A program made the translations under genes and the position numbers. From Brevibacillus brevis (GTDB taxonomy: Bacteria; Bacillota; Bacilli; Brevibacillales; Brevibacillaceae), in assembly GCF_031583145.1 (NCBI RefSeq), contig NZ_CP134050.1, positions 3,733,501 through 3,797,500 of the forward strand: a DNA stretch of 64,000 bases. Direction: 5' to 3'. Positions 17,250 through 25,949 of the stretch are shown piece after piece (position 1 is the stretch's first letter; each line of letters opens with the position of its first letter). The notes under the pieces are model-generated. The model was given only the letters and a program-made list of their open reading frames with translations. It searched no databases and had not been told where the DNA came from.

Positions 17250-18140
17250 TCATCCTCTGCGTGCCATTTTGCATGACCATTTGTATAAAAACGGCGAAAG
17301 CCAGATGTATCCTCCGATCAGGAGGAAGAGCATGCCAGCGGCAGCGATCGCCGCCTGCCAGCTCGCCTTGCCGAGAGCGAGCACACCGAAAGCCAGTGAG
17401 ATCCACCACAAGTCGGGGCCCCCCGCCTTCAGCACCAGACGCTTCGGCAATGCCAGAGGGTGGAGCAGTCGATTCAATTGCTCCAGTGCCGTGAGCAGGT
17501 GCTCGTTCAACGGCTCCATCTGGTACGCCTGCAAAAAATAGTCCCTCGCTTCCGCGTACGAGCCCCGATCCAGCGCAAGCAGCCCCAGCTTGACCAGCTT
17601 GTCTACCCGGTTGCCCGCAAGCTGCAAAACATCGCGAATCGCCTGCCCCTCCCAGCACGGTTCCGCATAGGCCCGTTGAAACACGTAGCCGTAATGCAGG
17701 ACAGTCTCGTCCCCTGGTCCGAGGCGCTGTGCTTCTGCGAGCAGTCTCCGGGCCTTTTCTTCGTGTCCGGTCCTGAGCATCAAGTACGCGTATTGCGCCA
17801 AGATTCCAGCGTTTTCCGGTTGGGCGGCCAGGGCGGCGAGCAGCCACTCCTCCGCTGCCACGTATTGTTCCCTCTCGAGGCAGATGGCGCCCAACAGCGC
17901 GTACGTCATTTCCTTGCTGGATTCGCACAGGACTGCTTCCCTGGCGAATGCCTCCGCGATCTCCATCTCTTCCAGATGAAAGGCGCAAGAAGCGAGATAG
18001 TATTTGGCGACTCCGTCCGAAGGGTCATGCGCTAAAATGCCCAGAAACTTGGACTTGGCCTTGGCGTATTTGCCCAATTCGTAAAAGTAAAGGGCTTCCT
18101 TCCATCTGCCGAGGTCTTTATCCGACCAACAAACCATCAT
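17250..18140 (-). CDS. TPR repeat protein with C-terminal membrane anchor
   Basis: A 296-aa protein composed of consecutive TPR-like helix pairs (for example ALYFYELGKYAKAKSKFLGI, YYLASCAFHLEEMEIAEAFA and ALLGAICLEREQYVAAEEWL). It ends in two hydrophobic segments (WWISLAFGVLALG and AAIAAAGMLFLLIGGYIWL) and a short basic tail. It probably scaffolds partners at the membrane. The start at 18140 has GGGGAGG seven bases upstream and overlaps the end of the preceding gene by 23 bp. The AAA+ gene begins five bases after its stop, so the three are almost certainly one operon. Confidence 0.7.
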   Translation of the reverse strand: MMVCWSDKDLGRWKEALYFYELGKYAKAKSKFLGILAHDPSDGVAKYYLASCAFHLEEMEIAEAFAREAVLCESSKEMTYALLGAICLEREQYVAAEEWLLAALAAQPENAGILAQYAYLMLRTGHEEKARRLLAEAQRLGPGDETVLHYGYVFQRAYAEPCWEGQAIRDVLQLAGNRVDKLVKLGLLALDRGSYAEARDYFLQAYQMEPLNEHLLTALEQLNRLLHPLALPKRLVLKAGGPDLWWISLAFGVLALGKASWQAAIAAAGMLFLLIGGYIWLSPFLYKWSCKMARRG

Positions 18141-18573
18141 GGAAGACCTCCCCAGCGTGTATTTCCAGCAGCTCCAGAGAAACGCCGGCCGCTGACAGCA
18201 GGATGGCAGGCTTGGCCAATGGCTGAAAGCGGCCATTCACGACGGAATGAAGGCGAAAGCGTCTTTTCAGCGTACAGCGGTAAGCGATCGCCAATCCAAC
18301 AGCCAGGACGCGCGAGCAAAGAAGCGCATCCAGCCAGTTGCCCACGATCCATGTATAGAAAAAGGTCGATGCAATCAGAAGCATTCCCGTCAAAAACAGC
18401 CCTGCCGTATGCGACCTTTTCGCTCGCAGCCACAAACAGTTCACGGTGCCCAATGCCAGGACCGGGAGCACTCCTCCAAAGAAACCCGCATAGACGAAGC
18501 TACTGATTTGATAGGATTTGGTCTCCTTGACCCCTCCCTTTCGGAGAGAGGGTTGCAGCAATCGTTCGTTCAC
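18118..18573 (-). CDS. Uncharacterised membrane protein
   Basis: A 151-aa protein of no family I recognise. It has about three hydrophobic segments (residues 24-45, 55-75 and 85-100) separated by basic loops (LRAKRSH, TLKRRFRLH), then a more polar C-terminus. It is the first gene of the operon with the TPR protein, AAA+ ATPase and kynB. The two membrane proteins plus an ATPase suggest a membrane-associated protein-quality or remodelling assembly, but nothing in the sequence proves it. Confidence 0.6.
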   Translation of the reverse strand: MNERLLQPSLRKGGVKETKSYQISSFVYAGFFGGVLPVLALGTVNCLWLRAKRSHTAGLFLTGMLLIASTFFYTWIVGNWLDALLCSRVLAVGLAIAYRCTLKRRFRLHSVVNGRFQPLAKPAILLSAAGVSLELLEIHAGEVFHDGLLVG

Positions 18574-18675
18574 TGCGTGTGCTCCTTTCCCCTTGGTACA
18601 ACTCCAACCCCTTCATTATAATGGAATCTCCCAACAAGAAGAATATGGAAATTCACAAAAAATGGGGCAGTCCGC

Positions 18676-18733
18676 CTACAAAAGAAAACAGCGAAGAAGA
18701 GAACGGGGAAATCACGTCCCTGTCTTCGCTGTT
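18676..18733 (-). terminator. Rho-independent terminator
   Basis: A 10-bp stem AACAGCGAAG (18687-18696 with 18724-18733) is followed by TTCTTTTGT on the minus strand. It lies 42 bp after the persulfide dioxygenase stop. Confidence 0.75.
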
Positions 18734-18774
18734 CTGTTGGCCCCGCCATTGGGTCTGTCCGCTCATCGCCGTCG

Positions 18775-20217
18775 TCAGTTCGGATGCGTTTCGTCCTCTC
18801 CTTCCCGCGCAATCGGAAGCCCTTGTCTGGTCCACTCATCAAAGCCGCCGGCCAGGTTGGATACCTGTGCAAAGCCGTTTGCACGCAAAATGCTCACGCC
18901 TATGGCAGACCTTTTGCCAGTCTTGCATTGTACCAGAATCGGTCTGTCCCGCGGCAATTCCTGAAGTTTCATCGGCAAGTAACCGAGCATGATGTGTTTC
19001 GCGCCGGGAATGTATGCCTCCTCCCGCTCTTTTTTATACCGGACATCCAACACGTACATTTGTCCGGACTGGACGGCTTCCTTTCCCTCTTGAGGGGTGA
19101 TGTCCTCATATTTCGCAAGTCTCGGGTCGTCATCGGGATCGAACACATTCGGATCCATCACGGACGCGACCTGATCCATCCCGATTGACTGCAAATCCTT
19201 CAAAACAAGGGGAAGGGACTCCCTTTCCGTCAACAGGTATAGCGGACGATCATAGTCCAGCAGCCATCCGGCCCACGTGACAAAAGACTTCTCGTAGGGG
19301 ATATTGATCACGCCTGACACATGCTTTTGGGCAAACAGGCGTGCCGGGCGCGTATCCACGACAATGCCTTTTTTCACCCAGCTTTCGACCGTACCTACGG
19401 AAGCTTCCGCGTACGACGGGGCTGCTATTTCTCCGACCAACCGCGGTCCTTCCTTGTTCAAACGTTTCATCGTCGAAAAATATGTCGGCGGCTCTGGCTG
19501 GCCCTCCAACAGCTTCTGGATGAATTCATCCTCATCCTCATGCCGCAGCGCCCAGTTCGTTCGCTTCTCATAGCCGACGGTGGTTGACTGGACGGCCCCA
19601 ATCGCCTTGCCGCACGCGCTGCCTGCCCCGTGCCCAGGCCAGACCTGCAGATAGTCGGGCAGCTTTTTGAAGCGCGCTAACGAATGAAACATTTGGCCAG
19701 CCAGCTCTTCCGCGGAGCCGCTAAGCCTTGCCACTTTCTCCAGCAGATCCGGACGCCCCACATCCCCTACGAACACGAAGTCCCCCGTAAAGATCCCGAT
19801 CGGTTCTGCTTGCGATGAGCCGCCATCTGTCAAGAGCAGCGATATGTGCTCCGGTGTGTGCCCCGGTGTATGCAGCACTTCGAAGGTGAGGTTGCCGATC
19901 GAAAAGATGTCTTTGTCCCGCAAGAGCTTGTGTTTGTAGTCGCGAGCGTATGGGTAGGCCCAGTCGGTTCCCCCTTCTTCGGACAAATACAGGGTGGCGC
20001 CAAACCTCGAAGCGATTTCCCTCGCTCCCGAGAGGAAATCGGCGTGGATATGGGTTTCCGTCACGCCCACAATCTTCAATCCGTTGGCTGCCGCTGCTTT
20101 CGCGTACGGCTCGACATCCCGCGCAGGATCGATGACAATGGCCTCGCCCGTTGCCTGGCATCCCACCAAATACGAGGCCTGGGACAATTTGTCATCGTAG
20201 AAATACTTGAGTAGCAT
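18775..20217 (-). CDS. Persulfide dioxygenase-rhodanese fusion (CstB-like)
   Basis: A 480-aa protein with an N-terminal metallo-beta-lactamase domain and two rhodanese-like domains. The MBL part has THIHADF (His56, His58, Asp60), HTPGHTPEH (His120) and FTGDFVFVGDVGRPDLL (Asp146), the ETHE1/CstB pattern for mononuclear iron. The middle rhodanese-like domain lacks a catalytic Cys (PLYLLTERES). The C-terminal one keeps it in VQCKTGKRSAIG. CstB-type enzymes oxidise low-molecular-weight persulfides to thiosulfate/sulfite. It follows the sulfide:quinone reductase gene by 98 bp. GGAGGGTGACGG precedes its ATG. Confidence 0.87.
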   Translation of the reverse strand: MLLKYFYDDKLSQASYLVGCQATGEAIVIDPARDVEPYAKAAAANGLKIVGVTETHIHADFLSGAREIASRFGATLYLSEEGGTDWAYPYARDYKHKLLRDKDIFSIGNLTFEVLHTPGHTPEHISLLLTDGGSSQAEPIGIFTGDFVFVGDVGRPDLLEKVARLSGSAEELAGQMFHSLARFKKLPDYLQVWPGHGAGSACGKAIGAVQSTTVGYEKRTNWALRHEDEDEFIQKLLEGQPEPPTYFSTMKRLNKEGPRLVGEIAAPSYAEASVGTVESWVKKGIVVDTRPARLFAQKHVSGVINIPYEKSFVTWAGWLLDYDRPLYLLTERESLPLVLKDLQSIGMDQVASVMDPNVFDPDDDPRLAKYEDITPQEGKEAVQSGQMYVLDVRYKKEREEAYIPGAKHIMLGYLPMKLQELPRDRPILVQCKTGKRSAIGVSILRANGFAQVSNLAGGFDEWTRQGLPIAREGEDETHPN

Positions 20218-20315
20218 CCGTCACCCTCCTATTCGCTTCACGTCCATTTTTGCCTCACTGCCTTTTCTTGTACACATCCACCGTCAAGACAGAGTGGCCG
20301 CTTTCGATACGGGCG

Positions 20316-21518
20316 TCACATCCGTCCTTTGAGCATGCCCTTCCAATAAAATAGGGGCAGCACGTCTTTTTTCAGCAAATACATGCTTCTTCGTTCGCGG
20401 GATTGGTCGAAGGGAAACGACTCCCGTGGATTCAGCTCATAATCAAATTCCGCCAGAATCAGCTTTCCGTACCCCGTCACGAGCGGGCATGATGTATAGC
20501 CATTGTAATGATCGGACAGCGGCTTTCCCTGGATCATGGACATCAGGTTTTGGACGACGATCGGCGCCTGCTTGCGTATCGCAGCGCCTGTCTTTGATGT
20601 AGGCAGATTCGTGCAATCGCCTACTCCGAAAACATTGGCAAATCGTTTGTGCTGCAGCGTATGTTTATCAACATCGATCCAACCGTCACCTGCAGCGAGC
20701 GGGCTTTTTTTGATAAAATCCGGAGCGCTCATCGGCGGTACCACATGAATCATGTCGTAGGGCATAACCACGTGCTCGTTTGTGTCCAGATTTTCGAAAA
20801 CCGCCTGCTTCTTTTCTCCGACGATTTCCACGAGATTATGCTTGAACCGGGTCTCGATCTGTTTTCTTTCAATCACCTTCTGCAAGGCGTCCGCATACTT
20901 TTTCACGGCGAACAGGGAGGTCCCTCCGGAGACGAAACGTATGGCAGACCGGGAACGAACGTCCGACTTGCGGAAATAGTCGTCGGCGACGTACATGATT
21001 TTTTGAGGGGCCCCGCCGCATTTGACCGGCGTGTTGGGGTTCGTAAAGATCGCTTCCCCTCCCTGAAAGTGACGAATGGCATCCCACGTGCTGTCGACAA
21101 AGTCATACGAGTAATTGCTGCAGACTCCGTCCTTGCCCATGCTCTCTTTCAGCCCTTTGATCTTTTTCCAATCCACTTGAATGCCTGCTGCAACAACCAG
21201 GTAGTCGTAATGCAGTCTGGTCCCGGACGCAGTGACGACGGCATTGTCGTCCGGTTCCAATTCGGTTACGGCATCTTGTACCCATACAGCCCCATGCGGG
21301 ATTACGGAGGCTTCCTCCCGCTCCGTGGTCTCCTTGCTGACTTCGCCCGCCCCCACAAGCGTCCACAACGGCTGATAGTAGTGCTTGGTCGCGAAATCTA
21401 CGACGGCGATCCTCCCGAAGAAATCGCGCGACTTGCGCAGGAGTCGCGCCGCAACCGAAATACCCGCAGTTCCTCCGCCTACGATCACGACTTTGTAATG
21501 CGCTCCCGACCTGTTCAT
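20316..21518 (-). CDS. sqr: Sulfide:quinone oxidoreductase (type II-like)
   Basis: A 400-aa FAD-dependent enzyme oxidising sulfide to a persulfide and passing electrons to quinone at the membrane face. The FAD motif VVIVGGGTAGISVAARL is N-terminal. The likely redox cysteines are Cys167 (KCGGAPQK) and Cys344 (TSCPLVTGYGKLILAEFDY), and the second FAD motif FGVGDCTNLP is near residue 300. The C-terminal segment (LLKKDVLPLFYWKGMLKG) matches the membrane-contact tail of SQRs. With the downstream persulfide dioxygenase it forms a compact sulfide detoxification pair. Confidence 0.9.
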   Translation of the reverse strand: MNRSGAHYKVVIVGGGTAGISVAARLLRKSRDFFGRIAVVDFATKHYYQPLWTLVGAGEVSKETTEREEASVIPHGAVWVQDAVTELEPDDNAVVTASGTRLHYDYLVVAAGIQVDWKKIKGLKESMGKDGVCSNYSYDFVDSTWDAIRHFQGGEAIFTNPNTPVKCGGAPQKIMYVADDYFRKSDVRSRSAIRFVSGGTSLFAVKKYADALQKVIERKQIETRFKHNLVEIVGEKKQAVFENLDTNEHVVMPYDMIHVVPPMSAPDFIKKSPLAAGDGWIDVDKHTLQHKRFANVFGVGDCTNLPTSKTGAAIRKQAPIVVQNLMSMIQGKPLSDHYNGYTSCPLVTGYGKLILAEFDYELNPRESFPFDQSRERRSMYLLKKDVLPLFYWKGMLKGRM

Positions 21519-21773
21519 CCATCCCCTCTCCTTTCCAAGGAGCTTTCACGGAACCAAAGCTCCACATTCCTGAACAGCGTGTACGGGGCTCAAGCCGCAC
21601 ACCTTGAAGCCCCTTTTGCATTACACGAAAATGTATGCAGCAAGCATCGTGCCAAGTCGCTTTTTCCGCTCTTTTTCCCCATTGCTGCCGAAAGCCATCG
21701 TCACCTCAGCATTCAGTACCTTTCTCAATGTTCAACCTTGACAAGAAGGAAGCATCGCCATAACAGACAACCT
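21519..21773. other. Leader/intergenic region upstream of sqr with two hairpins
   Basis: Two clear dyads are present. The first is 21585-21594 with 21603-21613 (GGGGCTCAAG arm, with a short T-run on the plus strand). The second is about 21538-21564 (GGAGCTTT with AAAGCTCC), immediately upstream of the sqr ribosome site. They may be structure in the sqr leader. The first could also end transcription of the MFS gene. No CstR-type repressor gene is nearby. Confidence 0.4.
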
Positions 21774-23192
21774 TCACTGGGAAACCTTCGTGTCTAGCCG
21801 GCTTTTTTGCTTCAGGGTCATGAACGCGACGATGACCCCCAGCAGCGTGATCCCCGCTGCAAGAATGAAAGCGGTGCGGATCGCCTGGTTGAGATCCGCC
21901 GGCATCATCGTTTCCAAGGTCGCGCTGGAACCCAGGCTTGCGGATATCATCGCCATAATTACCGCCAATCCAATGGCCCCCCCGATCTGTTGACCGGTCG
22001 AAATGATGGCGGAGGCTACCCCCTGCTCTTTGGGATCAATGCCAGTGCCTCCCGCGATAAACATCGTCGTGAAGACCAGCGCCTGACCGATCCCGATGAT
22101 GACCGTCCCCGGAATGATCCCCCAAGCGGAACCGGTTGCGGATAGCTGCTGAGTAAGCAGCAGAAAACCGATCAACCCTAGTCCCATCCCGGTTGCGATT
22201 GTTCCGGCCACCCCGGTTTTCGTAAGCATTTTTTGAATCAGCTTGGCACCCAGGAACGCACTTATCGTCAAAGGCAAGAAGCTCAAGCCGGATTCGATGG
22301 CTGAATAATGCAGTACCCCCTGCGTATAGAGTGTCAAGAAATAGTACAGGGTACCGAACGATGCCGAGAATAAAAAGGCGGTCAGCGTCGCCCCTGTCAG
22401 ATTGCGATTACGGAAAAGACGGAAGGAAAGCAGCGGTTCCTTCGTACGCTTTTCAATGACAAGGAAGGCGCCAAGCAGTGCGGCACCGATCAGCAGAAAG
22501 GGCAGCGTGCTTTTGCTGAGCCAGCCATCGACCGGAGACTGCACGAGATAGTAGACGACGAGAAGCATGCCAGACGTCACCGACACCGTACCTGCTACAT
22601 CAAAGTGCTTGCTTTGAGAAGACATCCGGCTTTCCACGAGAACGACGGGTGCAAGCACAATGGCCAATAAACCGATGGGGACATTGACGAAGAATGTGGC
22701 CTCCCATCCGATGTAGCTGGTCAAGACGCCACCCAACAGCAAGCCAAGCGACAAGCCTACGCCGCCCATTGACGCCCAGATACCCATGGCCCGGTTGCGT
22801 TCGCTGCCTTCCTCAAAATTGGACATGATCAGCGACAAAGTGGCCGGGGATAATAAAGCGCCGCCAAGGCCTTGCACCCCTCTGGCAAGGATAAGCAGAA
22901 GCTGGGAATGGGCGAGCCCCCCCAATAGCGATCCCAACGCGAAGAGGGTCATGGCGATGACAAACATCCGCCGCCTGCCCAGCAAATCAGACAGCCGTCC
23001 GCCTAGTAACAAAAATCCGCCGTAAGCGAGGGAATACGCGCTGACGACCCATTGCAAATGGTTGGCGGAAAACCCTAGCTCGTTTCCGAGTGAGGGCATT
23101 GCCACAAAAATAATGGTGTAATCCAGAGCCAAAATTAACTGCGAAACAGCTAGAATGAACAAGGCTAATCCTTTCACTCTGCTAGGATTCAT
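21774..23192 (-). CDS. MFS drug transporter, DHA2 (14-TM) family
   Basis: A 472-aa exporter with about fourteen hydrophobic segments. It has the DHA2 markers LDYTIIFVAMPSL in helix 1, the loop GGRLSDLLGRRRMF after helix 2 and the helix-5 antiporter motif LSLGLLLGGVLTSYIGWEATF. Relatives (QacA, EmrB, LfrA) export cationic or hydrophobic drugs using proton motive force. It follows a TetR-family repressor gene on the same strand and has an operator-like sequence in its upstream region, so drug-induced derepression is likely. The start has GGAGG. Confidence 0.85.
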   Translation of the reverse strand: MNPSRVKGLALFILAVSQLILALDYTIIFVAMPSLGNELGFSANHLQWVVSAYSLAYGGFLLLGGRLSDLLGRRRMFVIAMTLFALGSLLGGLAHSQLLLILARGVQGLGGALLSPATLSLIMSNFEEGSERNRAMGIWASMGGVGLSLGLLLGGVLTSYIGWEATFFVNVPIGLLAIVLAPVVLVESRMSSQSKHFDVAGTVSVTSGMLLVVYYLVQSPVDGWLSKSTLPFLLIGAALLGAFLVIEKRTKEPLLSFRLFRNRNLTGATLTAFLFSASFGTLYYFLTLYTQGVLHYSAIESGLSFLPLTISAFLGAKLIQKMLTKTGVAGTIATGMGLGLIGFLLLTQQLSATGSAWGIIPGTVIIGIGQALVFTTMFIAGGTGIDPKEQGVASAIISTGQQIGGAIGLAVIMAMISASLGSSATLETMMPADLNQAIRTAFILAAGITLLGVIVAFMTLKQKSRLDTKVSQ

Positions 23193-23235
23193 CGGTAATC
23201 CTCCTCATTGAAAATGTACGATCCGGCAAAATTCC

Positions 23236-23249
23236 AGACCATTCGATCT
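23236..23249. promoter_or_regulatory. Operator-like site A, upstream of MFS
   Basis: AGACCATTCGATCT, an imperfect dyad 44-57 bp upstream of the MFS start. It belongs to a family of four similar 12-mers (GACCRTTCRRTC-like) found only around this tetR gene. Confidence 0.55.
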
Positions 23250-23252
23250 AAA

Positions 23253-23291
23253 AAGGATAAAAAATGAATGAAGCGGTTGCTGCGCTTCATT
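23253..23291 (-). terminator. Terminator of tetR
   Basis: A 9-bp stem AATGAAGCG (23267-23275 with 23283-23291) overlaps the tetR stop codon and is followed by CATTTTTTATCC on the minus strand. It separates tetR and MFS transcription. Confidence 0.6.
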
Positions 23292-23874
23292 TTGCATCGA
23301 GTGCAGTAAGAGTCACTTCCATAAATTGTCGTAAAGCGTTCGGGTCCTCGGTCAGTTTCGCCACCTGTGTCAAAGCGTACCGGGCGTGGTACAAATACCC
23401 TGCGAGCGCACGCAATTCCTGATCGACCCCAAGCTCGCCTTGCTTTTGGCCTCGCGCCAAAGCCTGGTAAAACGCTTCTTCCAATCGCACCCGATCTTGC
23501 TCGAACAGCGCCGCGATCTCGGGATCATGAGGCACCTGGTCGATTGCGCTGTGCAGGATAAAGCATTCCTTTCTCCGCTTTTCGTCCAGCAGTGAAGCGA
23601 CAATTTCATGAAAAATAGCGGAAACGGCCTTTTTTGCAGACTCTGTTCTCTCCAAGTAGGCGACCACAGCGGAAGACTTCTCATTCACATAGTGCTTCAC
23701 TGCTTTCACAAAGAGATCTCGTTTCGTTCCATAGGTATCGTACAGGCTTTGGCGAGCGATCCCCAGTCCATCGAGCAACATCTGCAAGGACGTCCCCTCG
23801 TAACCGTAATGGCCGAAGATTTGCATGGCCTTGTGCAGGACGACAGTCGTATCGAATTCTTTGGTTCTAGCCAT
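23287..23874 (-). CDS. TetR/AcrR family transcriptional repressor
   Basis: A 195-aa regulator. The N-terminal helix-turn-helix is typical: AMQIFGHYGYEGTSLQMLL followed by GLGIARQSLYDTYGTKRDLFVKAV. The C-terminal ligand domain has ECFILHSAIDQVPHDPEIAALF, resembling the TetR_C_6/YcfQ-LmrA-like group. It probably represses itself and the MFS gene and is released by a transported compound (inference). ATG 23874 follows GAGGGAGGG. Three operator-like sites lie in its 5' region. Confidence 0.87.
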   Translation of the reverse strand: MARTKEFDTTVVLHKAMQIFGHYGYEGTSLQMLLDGLGIARQSLYDTYGTKRDLFVKAVKHYVNEKSSAVVAYLERTESAKKAVSAIFHEIVASLLDEKRRKECFILHSAIDQVPHDPEIAALFEQDRVRLEEAFYQALARGQKQGELGVDQELRALAGYLYHARYALTQVAKLTEDPNALRQFMEVTLTALDAK

Positions 23875-23914
23875 ATTGGGTATCCCTCCCTCTTTTCCCA
23901 TACTACCTTTTTCG

Positions 23915-23926
23915 GACCGTTCGATC
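23915..23926. promoter_or_regulatory. Operator-like site B
   Basis: GACCGTTCGATC, 41 bp upstream of the tetR start. It matches site A with one change. Confidence 0.5.
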
Positions 23927-24018
23927 AAGAAGAGGGAGGCTTTCCTCTCCAACGCGATCGGTCGGTGTGTGGCACTCTCGCTTCGCTCCTTCTGGCCGTT
24001 CGAACGAAGTTTAAAATA

Positions 24019-24030
24019 GACCATTCAGTC
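24019..24030. promoter_or_regulatory. Operator-like site C
   Basis: GACCATTCAGTC, in the tetR 5' region. It differs from site D at a single base. Confidence 0.5.
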
Positions 24031-24104
24031 CGAAATGAACAAAAAAAGTTTCATCAGGATCTACACATTATCCAAGGTCAGCACCTCCTTCGCTTCACGC
24101 GTTC

Positions 24105-24133
24105 ATGGTATCATTTCCAGACCGTTCAGTCAA
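24105..24133 (-). promoter_or_regulatory. tetR promoter overlapped by operator-like site D
   Basis: Minus strand TTGACT (24133-24128), a 17-bp spacer and TACCAT (24110-24105). The best dyad of the set, GACCGTTCAGTC (24120-24131), covers the -35 and spacer, so a bound TetR dimer would block polymerase. Confidence 0.6.
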
Positions 24134-24298
24134 TAATATTTATTGCTCTTTCCTACTCGGGCATCCCGTCGTGATCCAATTGAAAACATCGGCAGCATGG
24201 GAAAGCGGAAAAGCGGAACGGGGAAAAGCCGTTTCATCATCGCCCCCGAGTCAGCGATGATCAAATGAAATCTCCCCCATTCCCTTTCGTCTCTTCGA
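24134..24298. other. Intergenic region between tetR promoter and sigma-54 regulator
   Basis: No gene is seen. An 8-bp hairpin (ATCATCGC 24236-24243 with GCGATGAT 24254-24261) lies 38 bp beyond the stop of the sigma-54 regulator. It may terminate that gene, although its T-run is poor. Confidence 0.4.
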
Positions 24299-25864
24299 TT
24301 ACAGCCCGTATTTTTTCATTTTTTGCAGAACCGCCGTGTGGCTGATGCCGAGTGAGGCAGCGGCTTTTCTGATCGAGGCATGCTCTTTTAGGGCACGAAT
24401 CAGCAAGCTTTTTTCAAAGGCATCCATCCGTTCTTTCAGAAGTGCGGTTGACGGGTGAGAAGAATCTTGATCTTCGACCGATGAGTTCCGCGGGAAATCC
24501 AAATACAAATGCTGCTCCTGAATTTCATCACCCGGACATAAATAGACGGTTCGCTCCATCACATTTTGCAGCTCACGCACGTTTCCGGGCCAAGGGTACG
24601 CTTGCAGAGCGCGAATGGCGGAATGCGCGATCGGGATCACCGGCCGATTGGCGGCTCGGCATACTCGTTGCGTGAAATAGTGAGCCAGCATCGGGATATC
24701 GCCTTTGCGCTCCCGAAGCGGAGGAATGACGATGGGAATGACGTGCAAGCGATAATAGAGATCATCGCGAAACAGCCCTTTGCTCGTCATATCAGAGAGG
24801 TTGCGATTGGTGGCGGCGATGATTCTGACGTCAATGGGAATCGTTCTGCTCCCGCCCACTCTTCGCACGCTTCGCTCTTCCAATACACGGAGGAGCTTCG
24901 CTTGCAGATGAAGGGGAATGTCTCCGATTTCATCCAGAAAAAGAGTTCCGCCCTGGGCCATTTCAAACAGCCCGGACTTCCCGCCTTTCAGCGCACCGGT
25001 GAACGCCCCCTCTTCATACCCGAAAAGCTCGCTTTCCAGCAAAGCATCCGGTATGGCGGCACAATTGATCGGCACAAAAGGACCCTGGGAGCGATTGCTT
25101 TCAAAATGAATGGCCCTCGCAAACAGTTCTTTGCCCGTACCGCTTTCGCCTTGCAAAAAAACGGTCGCTTCGCTTTTGGCAACACGCTTCGCGGTGTCGA
25201 TGCACTGTCTCATATTGGCGCTCTGTTGAACGATTTCGTCAAAGAGAGAACCATCCTTTTTTTGAACGGTGGAAAGCCATTCCTGTACCTGCCGATCGTC
25301 CCGAAGCACGATGACTACGCCTTGTCTTTCGCTCCGGTCCGCAGGGATGATCGGATGATAGCTGCAAAGGTAGCTCACGAGCTTTTTATGCCCGGTCCAA
25401 ATTCTCACCTGGACGCTGGGCAATTCGATCGCCTCATGCAGACATCGTTTCACCTCGGCCGCCGCTTCTCCCCACCAATTTTCGATAGAGTGATGCAATA
25501 GCTGTTCAGGCTCCATTCTCAGCATGGCCTGAGCAGCGCGATTCATCGCAGTGACTCGCAGCTGATCGTCTACTGACAGAATTCCTTCCGAAACGGTGGT
25601 CAGAATCGTATGGATGCGATTTTCGCGCTCTTCAGCCGGGAGACAGGGGATCGTCTTTGCATTCTCGATGCCTTTCACCTGCTTGATCATTTCCACGATC
25701 CCGCTGAGCTGGCTGGCAGATACAGAGGGGATTTTTACATAAATATAGTGGGGTTTCACTTCCATGCCCACGATGTCGATCTCGCGTGCGGCAAAGCATG
25801 CAATGACCTCATGGGTAATTCCGACCCGGTTCACGCCTTTGATCTCCAGAGTAACTCCCGCCAA
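24299..25864 (-). CDS. Sigma-54-dependent activator with ACT and PAS domains (TyrR-like)
   Basis: A 521-aa protein. Residues 1-75 form an ACT domain ([20 protein letters not shown]), the usual amino-acid sensor of TyrR. Residues 80-190 form a PAS domain ([19 protein letters not shown]). The AAA+ domain follows, with GESGTGKE (Walker A), the sigma-54-contact motif GAFTGA intact in [13 protein letters not shown] and [11 protein letters not shown] (Walker B). The C-terminal TyrR/Fis-type helix-turn-helix is [21 protein letters not shown]. The TTG start at 25864 follows GAGGTGG. It lies 84 bp downstream of methionine gamma-lyase, which has a sigma-54 promoter, and is probably its activator (inference). 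Confidence 0.88.
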   Translation of the reverse strand: MAGVTLEIKGVNRVGITHEVIACFAAREIDIVGMEVKPHYIYVKIPSVSASQLSGIVEMIKQVKGIENAKTIPCLPAEERENRIHTILTTVSEGILSVDDQLRVTAMNRAAQAMLRMEPEQLLHHSIENWWGEAAAEVKRCLHEAIELPSVQVRIWTGHKKLVSYLCSYHPIIPADRSERQGVVIVLRDDRQVQEWLSTVQKKDGSLFDEIVQQSANMRQCIDTAKRVAKSEATVFLQGESGTGKELFARAIHFESNRSQGPFVPINCAAIPDALLESELFGYEEGAFTGALKGGKSGLFEMAQGGTLFLDEIGDIPLHLQAKLLRVLEERSVRRVGGSRTIPIDVRIIAATNRNLSDMTSKGLFRDDLYYRLHVIPIVIPPLRERKGDIPMLAHYFTQRVCRAANRPVIPIAHSAIRALQAYPWPGNVRELQNVMERTVYLCPGDEIQEQHLYLDFPRNSSVEDQDSSHPSTALLKERMDAFEKSLLIRALKEHASIRKAAASLGISHTAVLQKMKKYGL

Positions 25865-25910
25865 TGCAACCCCACCTCGCCCGGTCTCTTTTCTATCTCC
25901 ATACTAGCAA

Positions 25911-25949
25911 AGAAAAGCCCGGTGCGAAATGCGCCTGTCCCAACCGGAC
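25911..25949 (-). terminator. Possible terminator of methionine gamma-lyase gene
   Basis: A 7-bp GC stem (25917-25923 with 25943-25949) with a long loop is followed by TTTTCTTT on the minus strand. It overlaps the stop codon. Confidence 0.45.

Noticed and set aside
21636..21716. A 26-codon minus-strand ORF (MAFGSNGEKERKKRL...) before sqr with GAGGTGACG upstream.
   Set aside because: It is very short with no family. Hairpins and spacing do not make a convincing leader-peptide case.
21738..21770. Plus-strand TTGACA with possible -10 near 21760 as a promoter.
   Set aside because: It points into the 3' end of a minus-strand gene with no plus-strand gene downstream.
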